Shown here: in pieces, positions 43,170-53,422 of the stretch | Numbering within the stretch: position 1 is the stretch's first letter | Layout: every line of letters starts with the position of its first letter | NCBI RefSeq assembly: GCF_049686335.1 | Contig: NZ_JBAVHX010000009.1 | Location: 186,001 to 250,000, forward strand | DNA length: 64,000 nucleotides | Source: Buttiauxella sp049686335 | GTDB lineage: Bacteria > Pseudomonadota > Gammaproteobacteria > Enterobacterales > Enterobacteriaceae | Direction: 5' to 3' | Position numbers and translations under genes: made by a program | The notes under the pieces: generated by a model | Database searches by the model: none | Told to the model about the DNA's origin: nothing | The model's input: the letters and a program-made list of their open reading frames with translations, nothing else

Positions 43170-44834
43170 TTATTTATAAGCAGACTGGTGTACGCCGACG
43201 GCTCGACCTGATGGATCATTCATGTTTTTGAACGCTTCATCCCATTCAATCGCCTTAGCGGAAGAACAGGCAACAGATGGGCCACCTGGTACACATTGAG
43301 CCGCACTTGGCAGTGGGAACAACTCTTCAAAGATTTCACGGTACAAATAGGCTTCTTTCGAGCCTGGCGTATTATACGGGAAACGATAGCTTGCGGTTTC
43401 GAGCTGTTGATCGGTCACCTGGCCGGCCGCCACTTCTTTGAGCGTATCAATCCAGCTGTAACCCACGCCATCAGAGAACTGCTCTTTCTGACGCCATGCA
43501 ACGCTTGCTGGCAGATAGGATTCGAAACATTCACGCAGGATATGTTTTTCCATCTTGCCGTTGCCGCACATTTTATCTTTCGGGTTGATACGCATCGCCA
43601 CATCGAGGAATTTTTTGTCCAGGAAGGGTACGCGCGCTTCTACACCCCAGGCTGACATCGCTTTGTTAGCGCGAGCACAGTCAAACATGTGCAGAGCTTG
43701 CAGCTTACGAACCGTCTCTTCATGCAGCTCTTTGTCGTTTGGCGCTTTATGGAAGTACAGGTAGCCGCCAAACACTTCATCAGAACCTTCACCAGACAGC
43801 ACCATTTTGATGCCCATGGCTTTGATTTTACGTGACATCAAATACATTGGGGTGGAGGCGCGAATGGTGGTCACATCGTAAGTTTCAATGTGATAGATAA
43901 CATCGCGAATCGCATCCAGACCTTCTTGCACCGTGAAATGAATCTCGTGGTGCACGGTACCCAAGTGGTTTGCGACTTCTTGGGCGGCTTTCAGGTCAGG
44001 GGAACCGACCAGGCCAACCGCGAATGAGTGCAGTTGTGGCCACCAGGCTTCAGAGCGTTCTTCATCTTCCACACGACGAGCAGCAAACTTCTTGGTGATA
44101 GCAGAAATAACCGATGAATCCAGACCACCAGACAGCAACACGCCGTACGGTACGTCAGACATCAGATGACTTTTAACGGCATCTTCCAGCGCCTGACGTA
44201 ATTCGTTTTTGTCGGTAACGTTGTCTTTTACGGCATCGTATTCGAACCAGTCACGCTGGTAGTAGCTGCGGATTTCACCGTCTTTGCTCCAAAGATAGCT
44301 TCCAGCCGGGAACTCTTTAATGGTGCGGCAAACCGGAACCAGCGCTTTCATTTCTGATGCAACATACATGTTGCCGTGTTCGTCATAACCCATATACAGC
44401 GGGATGATGCCAATATGGTCACGGCCGATCAGGTAGGCATCCTGCGCTTCGTCATACAGAATGAAAGCGAACATTCCCTGAAGATCGTCGAGGAACTCCG
44501 GGCCCTTTTCCTGATACAGCGCGAGGATAACTTCGCAGTCTGAACCGGTCTGGAATTCGTAGCGGTCGCCGTATTCTGCGCGCAGAGCCTGGTGGTTGTA
44601 GATTTCGCCGTTAACCGCCAGAGCGTGAGTTTTTTCTTTGTTATATAGCGGCTGAGCGCCAGCGTTGACGTCAACAATAGAGAGGCGTTCATGGGAAAGA
44701 ATGGCTTTATCATTCGCGTAAACACCAGACCAGTCTGGGCCGCGGTGACGCATCAGGCGAGATAACTCGAGCGCTTTCTTGCGCAGTTCGACCGCGTCGG
44801 TCTTGATATCCAGAACACCAAAAATAGAACACAT
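43170..44834 (-). CDS. asnB: Asparagine synthetase B (glutamine-hydrolysing)
   Basis: A 554-residue enzyme. The N-terminal glutaminase domain begins MCSIFG with nucleophile Cys2; the C-terminal synthetase domain has the ATP-pyrophosphatase loop LLSGGLDSSVI and LSGEGSDEVFGGY. It makes Asn from Asp, Gln and ATP. The 267-base gap upstream to nagD is AT-rich and probably holds the promoter. Confidence 0.98.
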   Translation of the reverse strand: MCSIFGVLDIKTDAVELRKKALELSRLMRHRGPDWSGVYANDKAILSHERLSIVDVNAGAQPLYNKEKTHALAVNGEIYNHQALRAEYGDRYEFQTGSDCEVILALYQEKGPEFLDDLQGMFAFILYDEAQDAYLIGRDHIGIIPLYMGYDEHGNMYVASEMKALVPVCRTIKEFPAGSYLWSKDGEIRSYYQRDWFEYDAVKDNVTDKNELRQALEDAVKSHLMSDVPYGVLLSGGLDSSVISAITKKFAARRVEDEERSEAWWPQLHSFAVGLVGSPDLKAAQEVANHLGTVHHEIHFTVQEGLDAIRDVIYHIETYDVTTIRASTPMYLMSRKIKAMGIKMVLSGEGSDEVFGGYLYFHKAPNDKELHEETVRKLQALHMFDCARANKAMSAWGVEARVPFLDKKFLDVAMRINPKDKMCGNGKMEKHILRECFESYLPASVAWRQKEQFSDGVGYSWIDTLKEVAAGQVTDQQLETASYRFPYNTPGSKEAYLYREIFEELFPLPSAAQCVPGGPSVACSSAKAIEWDEAFKNMNDPSGRAVGVHQSAYK

Positions 44835-45101
44835 AGAACACTCTCCGTAATGCTTCTTTGAGCCATTAAATTGTTTAGTTGCATTGCATGACTATGAAAA
44901 TGCGCAATCATTGATGGGAATGCAAGACCTTTAGTCTTTTAGCGGGAAATAGTTCAGTTGTGATTGTTGATTATTGAAAAATGATGAGGGAATAGACGGA
45001 ATAATTATCGGATCGGCAATGACAGGGATATATCGTTAAATGAAGAGTGCGGATTGGTCGGGTGGATTAGCGAAAGCGTCATCCACCGTTTTCAGTATTA
45101 A

Positions 45102-45854
45102 TTAAATGATATCGATTTCAGCAACCGACGGGTAAATCCACGAAGGGCGGAATGGCATCGCATCGATGTCATTAAGTGTGGAAACTCCGGATAGCACCAG
45201 AATAGTTTCTAAACCTGCCTGGAATCCGGCAAGGATATCGGTACGCAGGTTATCACCAACAATGACAGTATGCTCGGAATGCGCCTGCATCTTGTTCAGC
45301 GCGGCACGGATAATCCACGGGCTTGGCTTGCCGACACAGAAAGGTTTGCGACCGGAAATTTTCTCAATCCCTGCACAAAGCGCACCGCAAGCAGGATAGT
45401 AACCGCGACCGTGCGTGTCAGGATTGGTGGCAATAAAGCGTGCACCGTTAGCCACGAAATAGGCGGCTTTGTGCATCATTTCCCAGTTATAAGAACGTGT
45501 TTCGCCAACGATAACAAAGTCAGGATTAATGTCGGTAATGGTGAAACCAGCTTTGTAGAGCTCATGAATCAACGCACCTTCACCGACAACATAGGCTTTT
45601 TTCCCTTCCTGGCGACGCAGGAAATCGGCAGTTGCCATTGCTGAGGTATAAAAAACACTGTCAGGGACATCGATACCCGCAGACGCAAAACGGTTAGCCA
45701 AATCCTGGCCTGTTTGCGACGGGTAATTGGTCAGCAGGACCAGCGGAAGGCCCTTTTCCATGATGCGGGCTAAGAATTCATTAGCACCTGGTACGGCGAC
45801 GTTGTCGTGCATTAGCACGCCGTCGATATCACAAATTACATTCTGAATGGTCAT
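45102..45854 (-). CDS. nagD: Ribonucleotide monophosphatase NagD (UMP phosphatase)
   Basis: A 250-residue HAD hydrolase with nucleophile motif CDIDGVLMHDN (Asp9, Asp11), the TNYPSQ motif II and VGDNLRTDILAGFQAG motif IV. It dephosphorylates UMP and other nucleotides. Last gene of nagB-nagA-nagC-nagD. Confidence 0.96.
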   Translation of the reverse strand: MTIQNVICDIDGVLMHDNVAVPGANEFLARIMEKGLPLVLLTNYPSQTGQDLANRFASAGIDVPDSVFYTSAMATADFLRRQEGKKAYVVGEGALIHELYKAGFTITDINPDFVIVGETRSYNWEMMHKAAYFVANGARFIATNPDTHGRGYYPACGALCAGIEKISGRKPFCVGKPSPWIIRAALNKMQAHSEHTVIVGDNLRTDILAGFQAGLETILVLSGVSTLNDIDAMPFRPSWIYPSVAEIDII

Positions 45855-45916
45855 TGACTACTCTGGCTCACATTTCAGGAAGGCGTAACTATAGCGTAAA
45901 AAGGTATGCGGCTGGA

Positions 45917-47137
45917 TTAACTTTCCAGCAAACGCTGCAGCAGAACACCATTTAGCATCGAGCGTTTGACTAAGGCAAAGGCGCCAATGGCTGAACGATC
46001 ATCAAGTTTAGAGCGTACGACAGGCAGGTTTTTGCGAAACGCTTTCAATACCTGAGTGTTGATACAGCCTTCAATAGCGGGAAGAAGGATTTTCTCAGCT
46101 TCAATGATTTCGCCAGCAATCACCACTTTTTGCGGGTTGAAAAGGTTAATCGCGATAGCAATCGCTTTGCCTAAATGACGTCCCACATGTTCAATCACTT
46201 CACAGGCCAGTGGATCGCCTTTGTTAGCCGCTTTGCAGATAGCGGTAATATCGCAATCTTCAAGCGTCAGGCGGCTGTTGTAACCCTGTTCTAGCAGGTG
46301 GCGCACACGATGTTCGATAGCGGCGTTAGCGGCAATCGTTTCCAGGCAACCGAAGTTGCCGCAGTGGCAGCGTTCGCCTAAAGGATCAACTTGAATATGG
46401 CCAATCTCACCCACGTTACCGTTACGGCCGATAAAAATTCGTCCGTTCGATAAAATTCCTGCACCCGTACCACGGTGAACACGCACCAAAATGGAGTCAT
46501 CACAATCATGTGTTGCACCAAAGTAGTGCTCGGCAAGCGCGAGGCTACGGATATCGTGACCAACGTAACAAGTCACTTTGAACTGTTTTTCAAGGCTATC
46601 GACCAGCGACCAGTCATTAACCTGGATATGTGGCATATAGCGAATCACGCCGCTTTCAGGATCGACCAGACCCGGCAGGATCACTGAGATAGCGATAAGC
46701 TCGCGCATTTTGCGCAGGTTTTGTTCGATAAATTGAGCAATAGCCGCGAGCAACGCATGTTCCAGCGTTTCCTGGGTACGTTCAGGAAGGGCGTAATGTT
46801 CTTCGGCAATAGGTTTTGCGCTGAGATCAAATAGCGTGATGGTGGCGTCATGGCGACCCAGACGAACACCAATAGCGTGGAAATTTCGCGTTTCAGTAAT
46901 AATGGAGATAGCGCGGCGGCCTCCGGTGGAGGCCTGTTGATCGACTTCTTTGATCAGTCCGCGCTCAATGAGCTGGCGAGTGATTTTCGTGACGCTGGCT
47001 GGTGCAAGCTGGCTTTGCTCGGCAATCTGAATGCGAGAGATTGGCCCATGTTGGTCAATCAGGCGATATACCGCCGCGCTATTCAGCTGTTTTACCAGAT
47101 CGACATTACCAATTTGAGCCTGTCCGCCAGTCGTCAT
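45917..47137 (-). CDS. nagC: N-acetylglucosamine-responsive repressor NagC
   Basis: A 406-residue ROK-family regulator: N-terminal helix-turn-helix (RIQIAEQSQLAPASVTKITR), sugar-kinase-like fold and zinc-binding CHCGNFGC. It represses nag genes and chiP and is released by GlcNAc-6-phosphate. Its operators are seen at nagB/nagE and at chiP in this window. Confidence 0.97.
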   Translation of the reverse strand: MTTGGQAQIGNVDLVKQLNSAAVYRLIDQHGPISRIQIAEQSQLAPASVTKITRQLIERGLIKEVDQQASTGGRRAISIITETRNFHAIGVRLGRHDATITLFDLSAKPIAEEHYALPERTQETLEHALLAAIAQFIEQNLRKMRELIAISVILPGLVDPESGVIRYMPHIQVNDWSLVDSLEKQFKVTCYVGHDIRSLALAEHYFGATHDCDDSILVRVHRGTGAGILSNGRIFIGRNGNVGEIGHIQVDPLGERCHCGNFGCLETIAANAAIEHRVRHLLEQGYNSRLTLEDCDITAICKAANKGDPLACEVIEHVGRHLGKAIAIAINLFNPQKVVIAGEIIEAEKILLPAIEGCINTQVLKAFRKNLPVVRSKLDDRSAIGAFALVKRSMLNGVLLQRLLES

Positions 47138-47144
47138 GCCTTAA

Positions 47145-48293
47145 TTACTCAGTTACGACCTCGTTACCATTAACAAAGGTCTTGGTGATTTTAAAATCGC
47201 GGGTAAAGGCCGTCAGGTTGGCGACTTTCCCTGCTTCGATAGTACCTAATTGCTGCTCAACACCCATCGCACGGGCAGGGTAGAGAGTCGCCATACGCAA
47301 GACTTCATCTAAGGCGATGCCAGCATGCTCGACCAGGTTACGCACCCCTTCAATCATCGTCAGGGCAGAACCACTCAGCGTACCATTCTCATCTACACAT
47401 AAACCGTCGCGGTAGTATATTGTTTTTCCTGCGAAAATGAACTCATCGATATTTGCGCCCGCCGGAGCGGTGGCATCGGTGACCAGGCAAAGCTTATCGC
47501 CCTTAACCTTTTTCGCGGTACGAATATTGGCATAGTCCACATGTAAACCATCGGCAATGATACCGCAGTAAACATCTGGCTCATCAAAAATTGCACCTGC
47601 AAGACCCGGTTCGCGGCCAGTAATGTATGGCATCGCGTTGAAAAGATGGGTTGCGAAGGTGATACCAGCGCGGAAACCAATCTTGGCTTCTTTTACGGTG
47701 GCATTGGAGTGGCCGGCAGAAACAATAATGCCAGCAGCGACCAGTTTGCTAATCACCTCAGGCTCAACCATTTCTGGTGCCAGCGTGACTTTGGTGATCA
47801 CATCTGCGTTCTGGCAAAGGAAATCCACCAGTTCGGCGTCAGGTTTACGCACGTAATTCGGGTTGTGCGTCCCTTTTTTCACCATGTTTAACCATGGGCC
47901 TTCAAGATGCAGACCGAGCGCCTGGTGCTGATACTTCTCCAGGTATTCGCGCATCACTTTCACGCCCTGCTTCATCAGCTCATCGTCGCTGGTGATAAGC
48001 GTCGGCAGATAGCTGGTGCAGCCAGAACGCTCATTGGCTTTCTGCATGATTTCCAGCGTTTCAACAGTGACCGCATCGGCGGAATCGTTGAACTGCACAC
48101 CGCCACAGCCATTGAGCTGCACATCAATAAAACCGGGGGCGATGATTGCTCCGCCCACATCGCGAGTCTCAATACCCGCTGGGAGATCTGAACGTGGACA
48201 AACACGTTCAATCAGGCCGTCCGCGATAATAACCGCGTGATCATCAAGAATTTCATGGCCGGTATAAATCCGCCCGTGAGTTAGTGCAAACAT
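47145..48293 (-). CDS. nagA: N-acetylglucosamine-6-phosphate deacetylase
   Basis: A 382-residue amidohydrolase with GFIDVQLNGCGG, HLEGPWLN, SAGHSNA, TATHLFNAM and the catalytic Asp in LVTDATAPAG. It deacetylates GlcNAc-6-P to GlcN-6-P, thereby removing the NagC inducer. It lies seven bases upstream of nagC. Confidence 0.97.
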   Translation of the reverse strand: MFALTHGRIYTGHEILDDHAVIIADGLIERVCPRSDLPAGIETRDVGGAIIAPGFIDVQLNGCGGVQFNDSADAVTVETLEIMQKANERSGCTSYLPTLITSDDELMKQGVKVMREYLEKYQHQALGLHLEGPWLNMVKKGTHNPNYVRKPDAELVDFLCQNADVITKVTLAPEMVEPEVISKLVAAGIIVSAGHSNATVKEAKIGFRAGITFATHLFNAMPYITGREPGLAGAIFDEPDVYCGIIADGLHVDYANIRTAKKVKGDKLCLVTDATAPAGANIDEFIFAGKTIYYRDGLCVDENGTLSGSALTMIEGVRNLVEHAGIALDEVLRMATLYPARAMGVEQQLGTIEAGKVANLTAFTRDFKITKTFVNGNEVVTE

Positions 48294-48318
48294 AGTTACC
48301 CCCGGTAATGACGATTAC

Positions 48319-49119
48319 TTAAAGATCTTTGATATTTTCTGCTTCGAGCTCATTGAAGTACTTCAGCGTCTTCACTTTGAGCTCCATGGTGGATGGCTCA
48401 TCACAAACCACGACTGCTTTAGGATGCAGTTGCAGACAACTAATGGTCCACATGTGATTCACGTTACCTTCCACAGCCGCTTGCAGCGCTTGCGCTTTCA
48501 AATGGCCGAGCACCAAAATCATCACTTCTTCTGCATCGAGCAGGGTGCCAACGCCAACAGTCAACGCGTATTTTGGCACTTGAGACACATCGCCATCAAA
48601 GAAACGGGAGTTTGCAACACGGGTGTCATGAGTCAGCGTTTTGATACGAGTACGAGAAGCCAGTGAAGAGGCTGGTTCGTTGAACGCGATATGACCATCG
48701 TTGCCTACGCCACCCATAAACAGGTGAATTTTGCCGTATGAACGAATTTTCTCTTCATAACGACGGCACTCTGCGTCAACATCCTCGGCGTTACCATTCA
48801 GCAGGTTAATGTTTTCTGCTGGGATATCAACATGATCAAAGAAATTGCGGTGCATGAACGTATGATAGCTTTCCGGATGCTCTTTTGGCAGGCCAACGTA
48901 TTCATCCATATTAAAGGTGACGACGTTTTTAAAGCTAACCTGGCCCGCTTTGTGCATCTCTACCAGCGCTTTATACGCTTCAAGAGGAGTGCCGCCGGTT
49001 GGCAGGCCCAGCACGAACGGGCGATCCGCTGTCGGATTAAACGCATTGATACGCTTAACGATATGGCGTGCTGCCCATTTGCCTACTTGGGCTGGGGTAG
49101 CCAGGGGAATCAGTCTCAT
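48319..49119 (-). CDS. nagB: Glucosamine-6-phosphate deaminase
   Basis: A 266-residue enzyme with the NMDEYVG (Asp72) and GVGNDGHIAFNEP motifs. It turns GlcN-6-P into fructose-6-P and ammonia and is activated by GlcNAc-6-P. The second of two adjacent ATG codons is used as start, as it has proper spacing from GAGGTG. Divergent from nagE. Confidence 0.97.
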   Translation of the reverse strand: MRLIPLATPAQVGKWAARHIVKRINAFNPTADRPFVLGLPTGGTPLEAYKALVEMHKAGQVSFKNVVTFNMDEYVGLPKEHPESYHTFMHRNFFDHVDIPAENINLLNGNAEDVDAECRRYEEKIRSYGKIHLFMGGVGNDGHIAFNEPASSLASRTRIKTLTHDTRVANSRFFDGDVSQVPKYALTVGVGTLLDAEEVMILVLGHLKAQALQAAVEGNVNHMWTISCLQLHPKAVVVCDEPSTMELKVKTLKYFNELEAENIKDL

Positions 49120-49225
49120 CATTCACCTCATAAGTTAATAGAAAATTACTTTAGCCAGATTGATAGTCCGAACCCTTTAAGGGTAACCCAGTTTCAAACC
49201 GGCCATCACGGGATCAATTTGTCTT

Positions 49226-49247
49226 GATTTTTCGGATGATAAAATAA
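49226..49247. promoter_or_regulatory. NagC operator next to nagB
   Basis: On the minus strand TTATTTTATCATCCGAAAAA strongly resembles the E. coli nagB operator. Its centre is about 94 bp from the nagE operator, a spacing that permits NagC looping. Confidence 0.7.
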
Positions 49248-49292
49248 GTTTTAGTCGATAGCTAGCCAGAGGGGAGTGCAATAACAATATTT

Positions 49293-49308
49293 GGTGATTC
49301 TAATCACA
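49293..49308. promoter_or_regulatory. CRP site between nagB and nagE
   Basis: GGTGA-N6-TCACA matches the CRP consensus TGTGA-N6-TCACA at nine of ten positions, between the two NagC operators, as in E. coli. Confidence 0.75.
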
Positions 49309-49321
49309 AAAAAAGGGTGTT

Positions 49322-49340
49322 TAATTTGCGATACGAATTA
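49322..49340. promoter_or_regulatory. NagC operator next to nagE
   Basis: TAATTTGCGATACGAATTA is a near-palindrome matching the high-affinity E. coli nagE operator. The rest of the 333-base nagB-nagE gap holds the promoters; no ORF. Confidence 0.8.
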
Positions 49341-49452
49341 ATTTTTCACACACTCAGAAGGTTGGTGAATCATCACCATGCTTTCAAGGTTGTTACACAA
49401 TAATAAAACTGCTTTGAACGAGCCTTAACGGGGTCTCATAGGGGGAAGTAAC

Positions 49453-51480
49453 GTGAGTATTCTAGGTTATATGCAAAAGGTTGGCCGTGCGCTTATGGTG
49501 CCGGTCGCCACACTACCAGCCGCAGCCATTTTAATGGGTGTTGGTTACTGGATTGACCCAGTTAGCTGGGGTGGTGATAGCGCATTAGCTGCGTTGTTCA
49601 TCAAATCTGGTGCTGCAATTATTGACCACATGGGGGTTCTGTTTGCCATTGGTGTGGCTTATGGGATGTCCAAAGATAAAGATGGTGCTGCTGCACTAAC
49701 CGGTTTTGTCGGTTTCCTGGTGTTGACGACGCTTTGTTCGCCAGCCGCTGTTTCAATGATCAAGCATATTCCGCTGGATCAGGTCCCGATGGCTTTCAGC
49801 AAAATTGAAAACCAATTCGTGGGCATCATGGTCGGTATTATTTCCGCAGAGTTGTACAACCGTTTCAGCAGTGTCGAACTGCCAAAAGCGTTGTCCTTCT
49901 TCAGCGGTCGTCGCCTGGTTCCGATTATTACCTCCTTTGTGATGATTGCTGTTGCCTTCATCATGATGTTCATCTGGCCAATCGTATTTAGTGGTCTGGT
50001 GAACTTCGGTGAGCACATTCAGAAAATGGGTTCTATCGGCGCAGGTGTGTATGCGTTCTTTAACCGTTTGCTGATTCCAGTCGGTCTGCACCACGCGCTG
50101 AACTCCGTGTTCTGGTTCGATGTTGCCGGTATTAACGACATTCCTAAGTTCCTGGGCGGTGCTAAATCAATCGCTGAAGGTACCGGTATTGTTGGTATCA
50201 CGGGCCGTTACCAGGCTGGCTTCTTCCCAATTATGATGTTCGGTCTTCCAGGTGCTGCACTGGCAATCTACCATTGCGCGCGTCCTGAAAATAAAGCCAA
50301 AGTACTGGGTATCATGATGGCGGGTGCATTTGCTGCCTTCTTTACTGGTATCACCGAACCGTTGGAATTCTCCTTCATGTTCGTGGCTCCAGTTCTGTAT
50401 CTGATTCACGCAGTGCTGACGGGTATCTCCGTATTCATCGCGGCAAGCATGCATTGGATTGCTGGTTTCGGCTTCAGTGCTGGTCTTGTGGACCTGGTGC
50501 TTTCCACTAAAAACCCACTGGCGACTCACTGGTACATGTTGATCCCACAAGGTCTCGTGTTCTTCGTGATTTACTACGTTGTGTTCCGTTTCACTATCAA
50601 TAAATTCAACCTGTTAACTCCGGGTCGTGAACTGGCGGTTGCTGGTGATGAAACTGATGGTCAGGACGTAAATGTAAGCGGCGATACCAACCAGGACGTT
50701 TCTGCGCTGGCTCGTCAATACATTGCAGCAGTAGGCGGTTCAGCGAACTTGACCGGTATTGATGCATGTATCACTCGTCTGCGTCTGAATGTGAAAGACT
50801 CTTCACTGGTTAATGAAGCGTTGGCAAAACGTCTGGGTGCAACCGGTGTTATCCGTCTGAACAAAACCAGCGTGCAAATCATCGTAGGCTTCGTGGCTGA
50901 GAAAATTGCTAACTCAATGAAAACGGTTGGTGATGTGCCAGCTGCCGCGCCTGTTGCTAGTGCTGCTGCGCCAGCGGCTGTTGCTGCGACCAAACCACAG
51001 GCTGTACCAAATGCAGTGACTATCGCCGCGCTGGTTTCCCCAGTCACCGGTGATGTTGTTGCCCTGGAACAGGTTCCTGATGAAGCCTTTGCCAGCAAAG
51101 CGGTAGGTGATGGTGTTGCTGTTAAGCCAACTGAGAAAACAGTTGTCGCGCCAGCTGCCGGTACTATCGTAAAAATCTTTAATACCAACCACGCGTTCTG
51201 TCTGGAAACCGAAAAGGGTGCCGAGATCGTTGTCCACATGGGCATTGATACCGTCGCACTGAACGGCCAGGGCTTTACCCGTCTGGTAGAAGAGGGGGCT
51301 GAAGTGGTTGCAGGCCAGCCGATTCTGGAAATGGATCTTGATTTCCTGAACGCTAATGCTCGCTCCATGATTAGCCCGGTAGTTTGCAGCAACATTGACG
51401 ACTACAGCGGTCTGGTTATCCAGGCACAAGGTTCAGTGGTCGCAGGGCAAACTCCTCTGTACGAAATTAAAGGCAAATAA
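49453..51480 (+). CDS. nagE: PTS N-acetylglucosamine transporter EIICBA (mosaic)
   Basis: A 675-residue PTS protein: membrane EIIC (about 1-395), EIIB with phospho-Cys439 (DACITRLRL), an Ala-rich linker and EIIA with phospho-His595 (EIVVHMGIDT). It imports and phosphorylates GlcNAc. It starts with GTG at 49453 behind GGGGGA. The EIIA part is close to E. coli NagE, but the EIIC part, beginning MSILGYMQKVGRALMVPVAT, differs clearly from the E. coli sequence as I know it. The protein is also longer (675 against 648). Confidence 0.93.
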   Translation: MSILGYMQKVGRALMVPVATLPAAAILMGVGYWIDPVSWGGDSALAALFIKSGAAIIDHMGVLFAIGVAYGMSKDKDGAAALTGFVGFLVLTTLCSPAAVSMIKHIPLDQVPMAFSKIENQFVGIMVGIISAELYNRFSSVELPKALSFFSGRRLVPIITSFVMIAVAFIMMFIWPIVFSGLVNFGEHIQKMGSIGAGVYAFFNRLLIPVGLHHALNSVFWFDVAGINDIPKFLGGAKSIAEGTGIVGITGRYQAGFFPIMMFGLPGAALAIYHCARPENKAKVLGIMMAGAFAAFFTGITEPLEFSFMFVAPVLYLIHAVLTGISVFIAASMHWIAGFGFSAGLVDLVLSTKNPLATHWYMLIPQGLVFFVIYYVVFRFTINKFNLLTPGRELAVAGDETDGQDVNVSGDTNQDVSALARQYIAAVGGSANLTGIDACITRLRLNVKDSSLVNEALAKRLGATGVIRLNKTSVQIIVGFVAEKIANSMKTVGDVPAAAPVASAAAPAAVAATKPQAVPNAVTIAALVSPVTGDVVALEQVPDEAFASKAVGDGVAVKPTEKTVVAPAAGTIVKIFNTNHAFCLETEKGAEIVVHMGIDTVALNGQGFTRLVEEGAEVVAGQPILEMDLDFLNANARSMISPVVCSNIDDYSGLVIQAQGSVVAGQTPLYEIKGK

Positions 51481-51508
51481 TCGCTCCTGAGTCATAGATT
51501 GTGCCTTT

Positions 51509-51545
51509 AGCGGCTGGTGAGTTATTCTCCAGCCGCTTTTTTATT
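51509..51545 (+). terminator. Terminator of nagE
   Basis: AGCGGCTGG / CCAGCCGCT stem (51509-51517, 51529-51537) followed by TTTTTTATT. Confidence 0.9.
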
Positions 51546-51676
51546 GCCGCCTTTCCCGCATTCCTCACTCGCAGCGCACCTGTAAGCCCCTTATTTATGC
51601 AACTAAAGGTTGTTTCCGACGCCTGCTTATTAGATCATATGCCGTTAACGAAAGTTTATGCACTGAGGAACCCGCG

Positions 51677-53344
51677 ATGAGTGAGGCTGAAGCCCGCCCA
51701 ACTAACTTTATTCGCCAGATTATTGATGAAGATTTGGCCAATGGTAAGCACAACAGCATTTGCACCCGTTTCCCGCCAGAGCCAAACGGCTATCTGCATA
51801 TCGGTCATGCAAAATCTATCTGCCTGAACTTTGGTATCGCTCAAGATTATCAAGGCCAGTGCAACCTGCGTTTCGATGACACTAACCCGGTAAAAGAAGA
51901 CATCGAATACGTAGAGTCAATTAAGCAAGATGTTGAATGGCTTGGTTTTCATTGGTCTGGCAACGTTCGTTACTCTTCCGACTATTTTGATCAACTGTTC
52001 AACTATGCGGTTGAGCTGATCAATAAAGGTCTGGCGTATGTTGATGAACTGACTCCAGAGCAGATCCGTGAATATCGTGGCTCATTGACCGCACCTGGGA
52101 AAAACAGCCCATTCCGTGATCGTACCGTTGAAGAAAACCTCGCGCTGTTCGAGAAAATGCGTAACGGTGAATTTGCCGAAGGCACCGCGTGCCTGCGTGC
52201 GAAAATCGACATGGCATCGCCGTTTATCGTCATGCGCGATCCGGTTATTTATCGCATCAAGTTTGCCGAACATCACCAGACCGGCAACAAGTGGTGCATC
52301 TACCCGATGTACGACTTCACGCACTGCATTTCCGATGCGCTGGAAGGCATTACGCATTCGTTGTGTACGCTGGAATTCCAGGACAACCGTCGTCTGTACG
52401 ACTGGGTGTTGGATAACATCACCATTCCTGCGCATCCGCGTCAGTACGAGTTCTCACGCCTGAATCTCGAATACTCCATCATGTCCAAGCGTAAGCTGAA
52501 CCTGCTGGTGACTGAGAAGGTTGTAGAAGGCTGGGATGACCCACGTATGCCGACCATTTCTGGTCTGCGTCGTCGTGGTTACACTGCGGCGTCCATTCGT
52601 GAGTTCTGTAAGCGTATTGGTGTGACCAAGCAAGATAACACCGTCGAAATGGCGTCTTTGGAATCTTGTATTCGTGATGATCTGAACGAGAACGCCCCGC
52701 GTGCGATGGCTGTACTCGATCCGGTAAAAGTTATCATTGAAAACTTCCCGCAGGGCGAAGTTGAAATGGTGACCATGCCGAACCATCCGAACAAGCCAGA
52801 GATGGGTAGCCGTCAGGTACCGTTCAGCCGTGAGATATATATCGATCGTGCTGATTTCCGCGAAGAAGCGAATAAACAGTACAAGCGTCTGGTGCTCGGC
52901 AAAGAAGTGCGTCTGCGTAATGCTTATGTGATTAAAGCCGACCGCGTTGAGAAAGATGAAGCCGGGAATATCACCGTGCTGCATTGCTCCTACGATCCGG
53001 AAACCTTAAGCAAAGACCCAGCTGATGGCCGTAAAGTGAAAGGCGTTATTCATTGGGTTAGCGCAGAACACGCTTTACCTGTTGAGATTCGTCTTTATGA
53101 CCGTCTGTTCAGCGTAGCGAACCCTGGTAGCGCGGAAGATTTCTTTGCCACGATTAACCTAGAGTCTCTGGTTATTAAGCAAGGTTTCGTGGAACCGAGT
53201 CTGCAAAATGCGGAAAAAGGTAAAGCGTATCAGTTCGAGCGTGAAGGTTATTTCTGCCTCGATAGCCGTTATGCAACTGCTGAAAAACTGGTATTTAACC
53301 GTACCGTTGGCTTGCGTGACACCTGGGCTAAAATAGGCGAATAA
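51677..53344 (+). CDS. glnS: Glutaminyl-tRNA synthetase
   Basis: A 555-residue class I synthetase with HIGH motif PNGYLHIGHAKS (37-48) and KMSKS-like IMSKRKL near 271. It charges the tRNA-Gln species encoded in this window. Length matches E. coli. Own promoter region upstream and own terminator. Confidence 0.98.
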   Translation: MSEAEARPTNFIRQIIDEDLANGKHNSICTRFPPEPNGYLHIGHAKSICLNFGIAQDYQGQCNLRFDDTNPVKEDIEYVESIKQDVEWLGFHWSGNVRYSSDYFDQLFNYAVELINKGLAYVDELTPEQIREYRGSLTAPGKNSPFRDRTVEENLALFEKMRNGEFAEGTACLRAKIDMASPFIVMRDPVIYRIKFAEHHQTGNKWCIYPMYDFTHCISDALEGITHSLCTLEFQDNRRLYDWVLDNITIPAHPRQYEFSRLNLEYSIMSKRKLNLLVTEKVVEGWDDPRMPTISGLRRRGYTAASIREFCKRIGVTKQDNTVEMASLESCIRDDLNENAPRAMAVLDPVKVIIENFPQGEVEMVTMPNHPNKPEMGSRQVPFSREIYIDRADFREEANKQYKRLVLGKEVRLRNAYVIKADRVEKDEAGNITVLHCSYDPETLSKDPADGRKVKGVIHWVSAEHALPVEIRLYDRLFSVANPGSAEDFFATINLESLVIKQGFVEPSLQNAEKGKAYQFEREGYFCLDSRYATAEKLVFNRTVGLRDTWAKIGE

Positions 53345-53363
53345 CAAAAAATCGTCTTATATA

Positions 53364-53391
53364 AACGCCGCTATCAGCGGCGTTTTTTTTC
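53364..53391 (+). terminator. Terminator of glnS
   Basis: AACGCCGCT / AGCGGCGTT nine-base stem with a three-base loop and eight T. Confidence 0.92.
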
Positions 53392-53422
53392 GCCTGATCA
53401 TTATCTGTTAATCCCTTTCATC

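Noticed and set aside
50715..51395. 226-codon minus-strand ORF, Thr/Ala/Ser-rich
   Set aside because: Antisense shadow of the nagE EIIB-linker-EIIA coding region.
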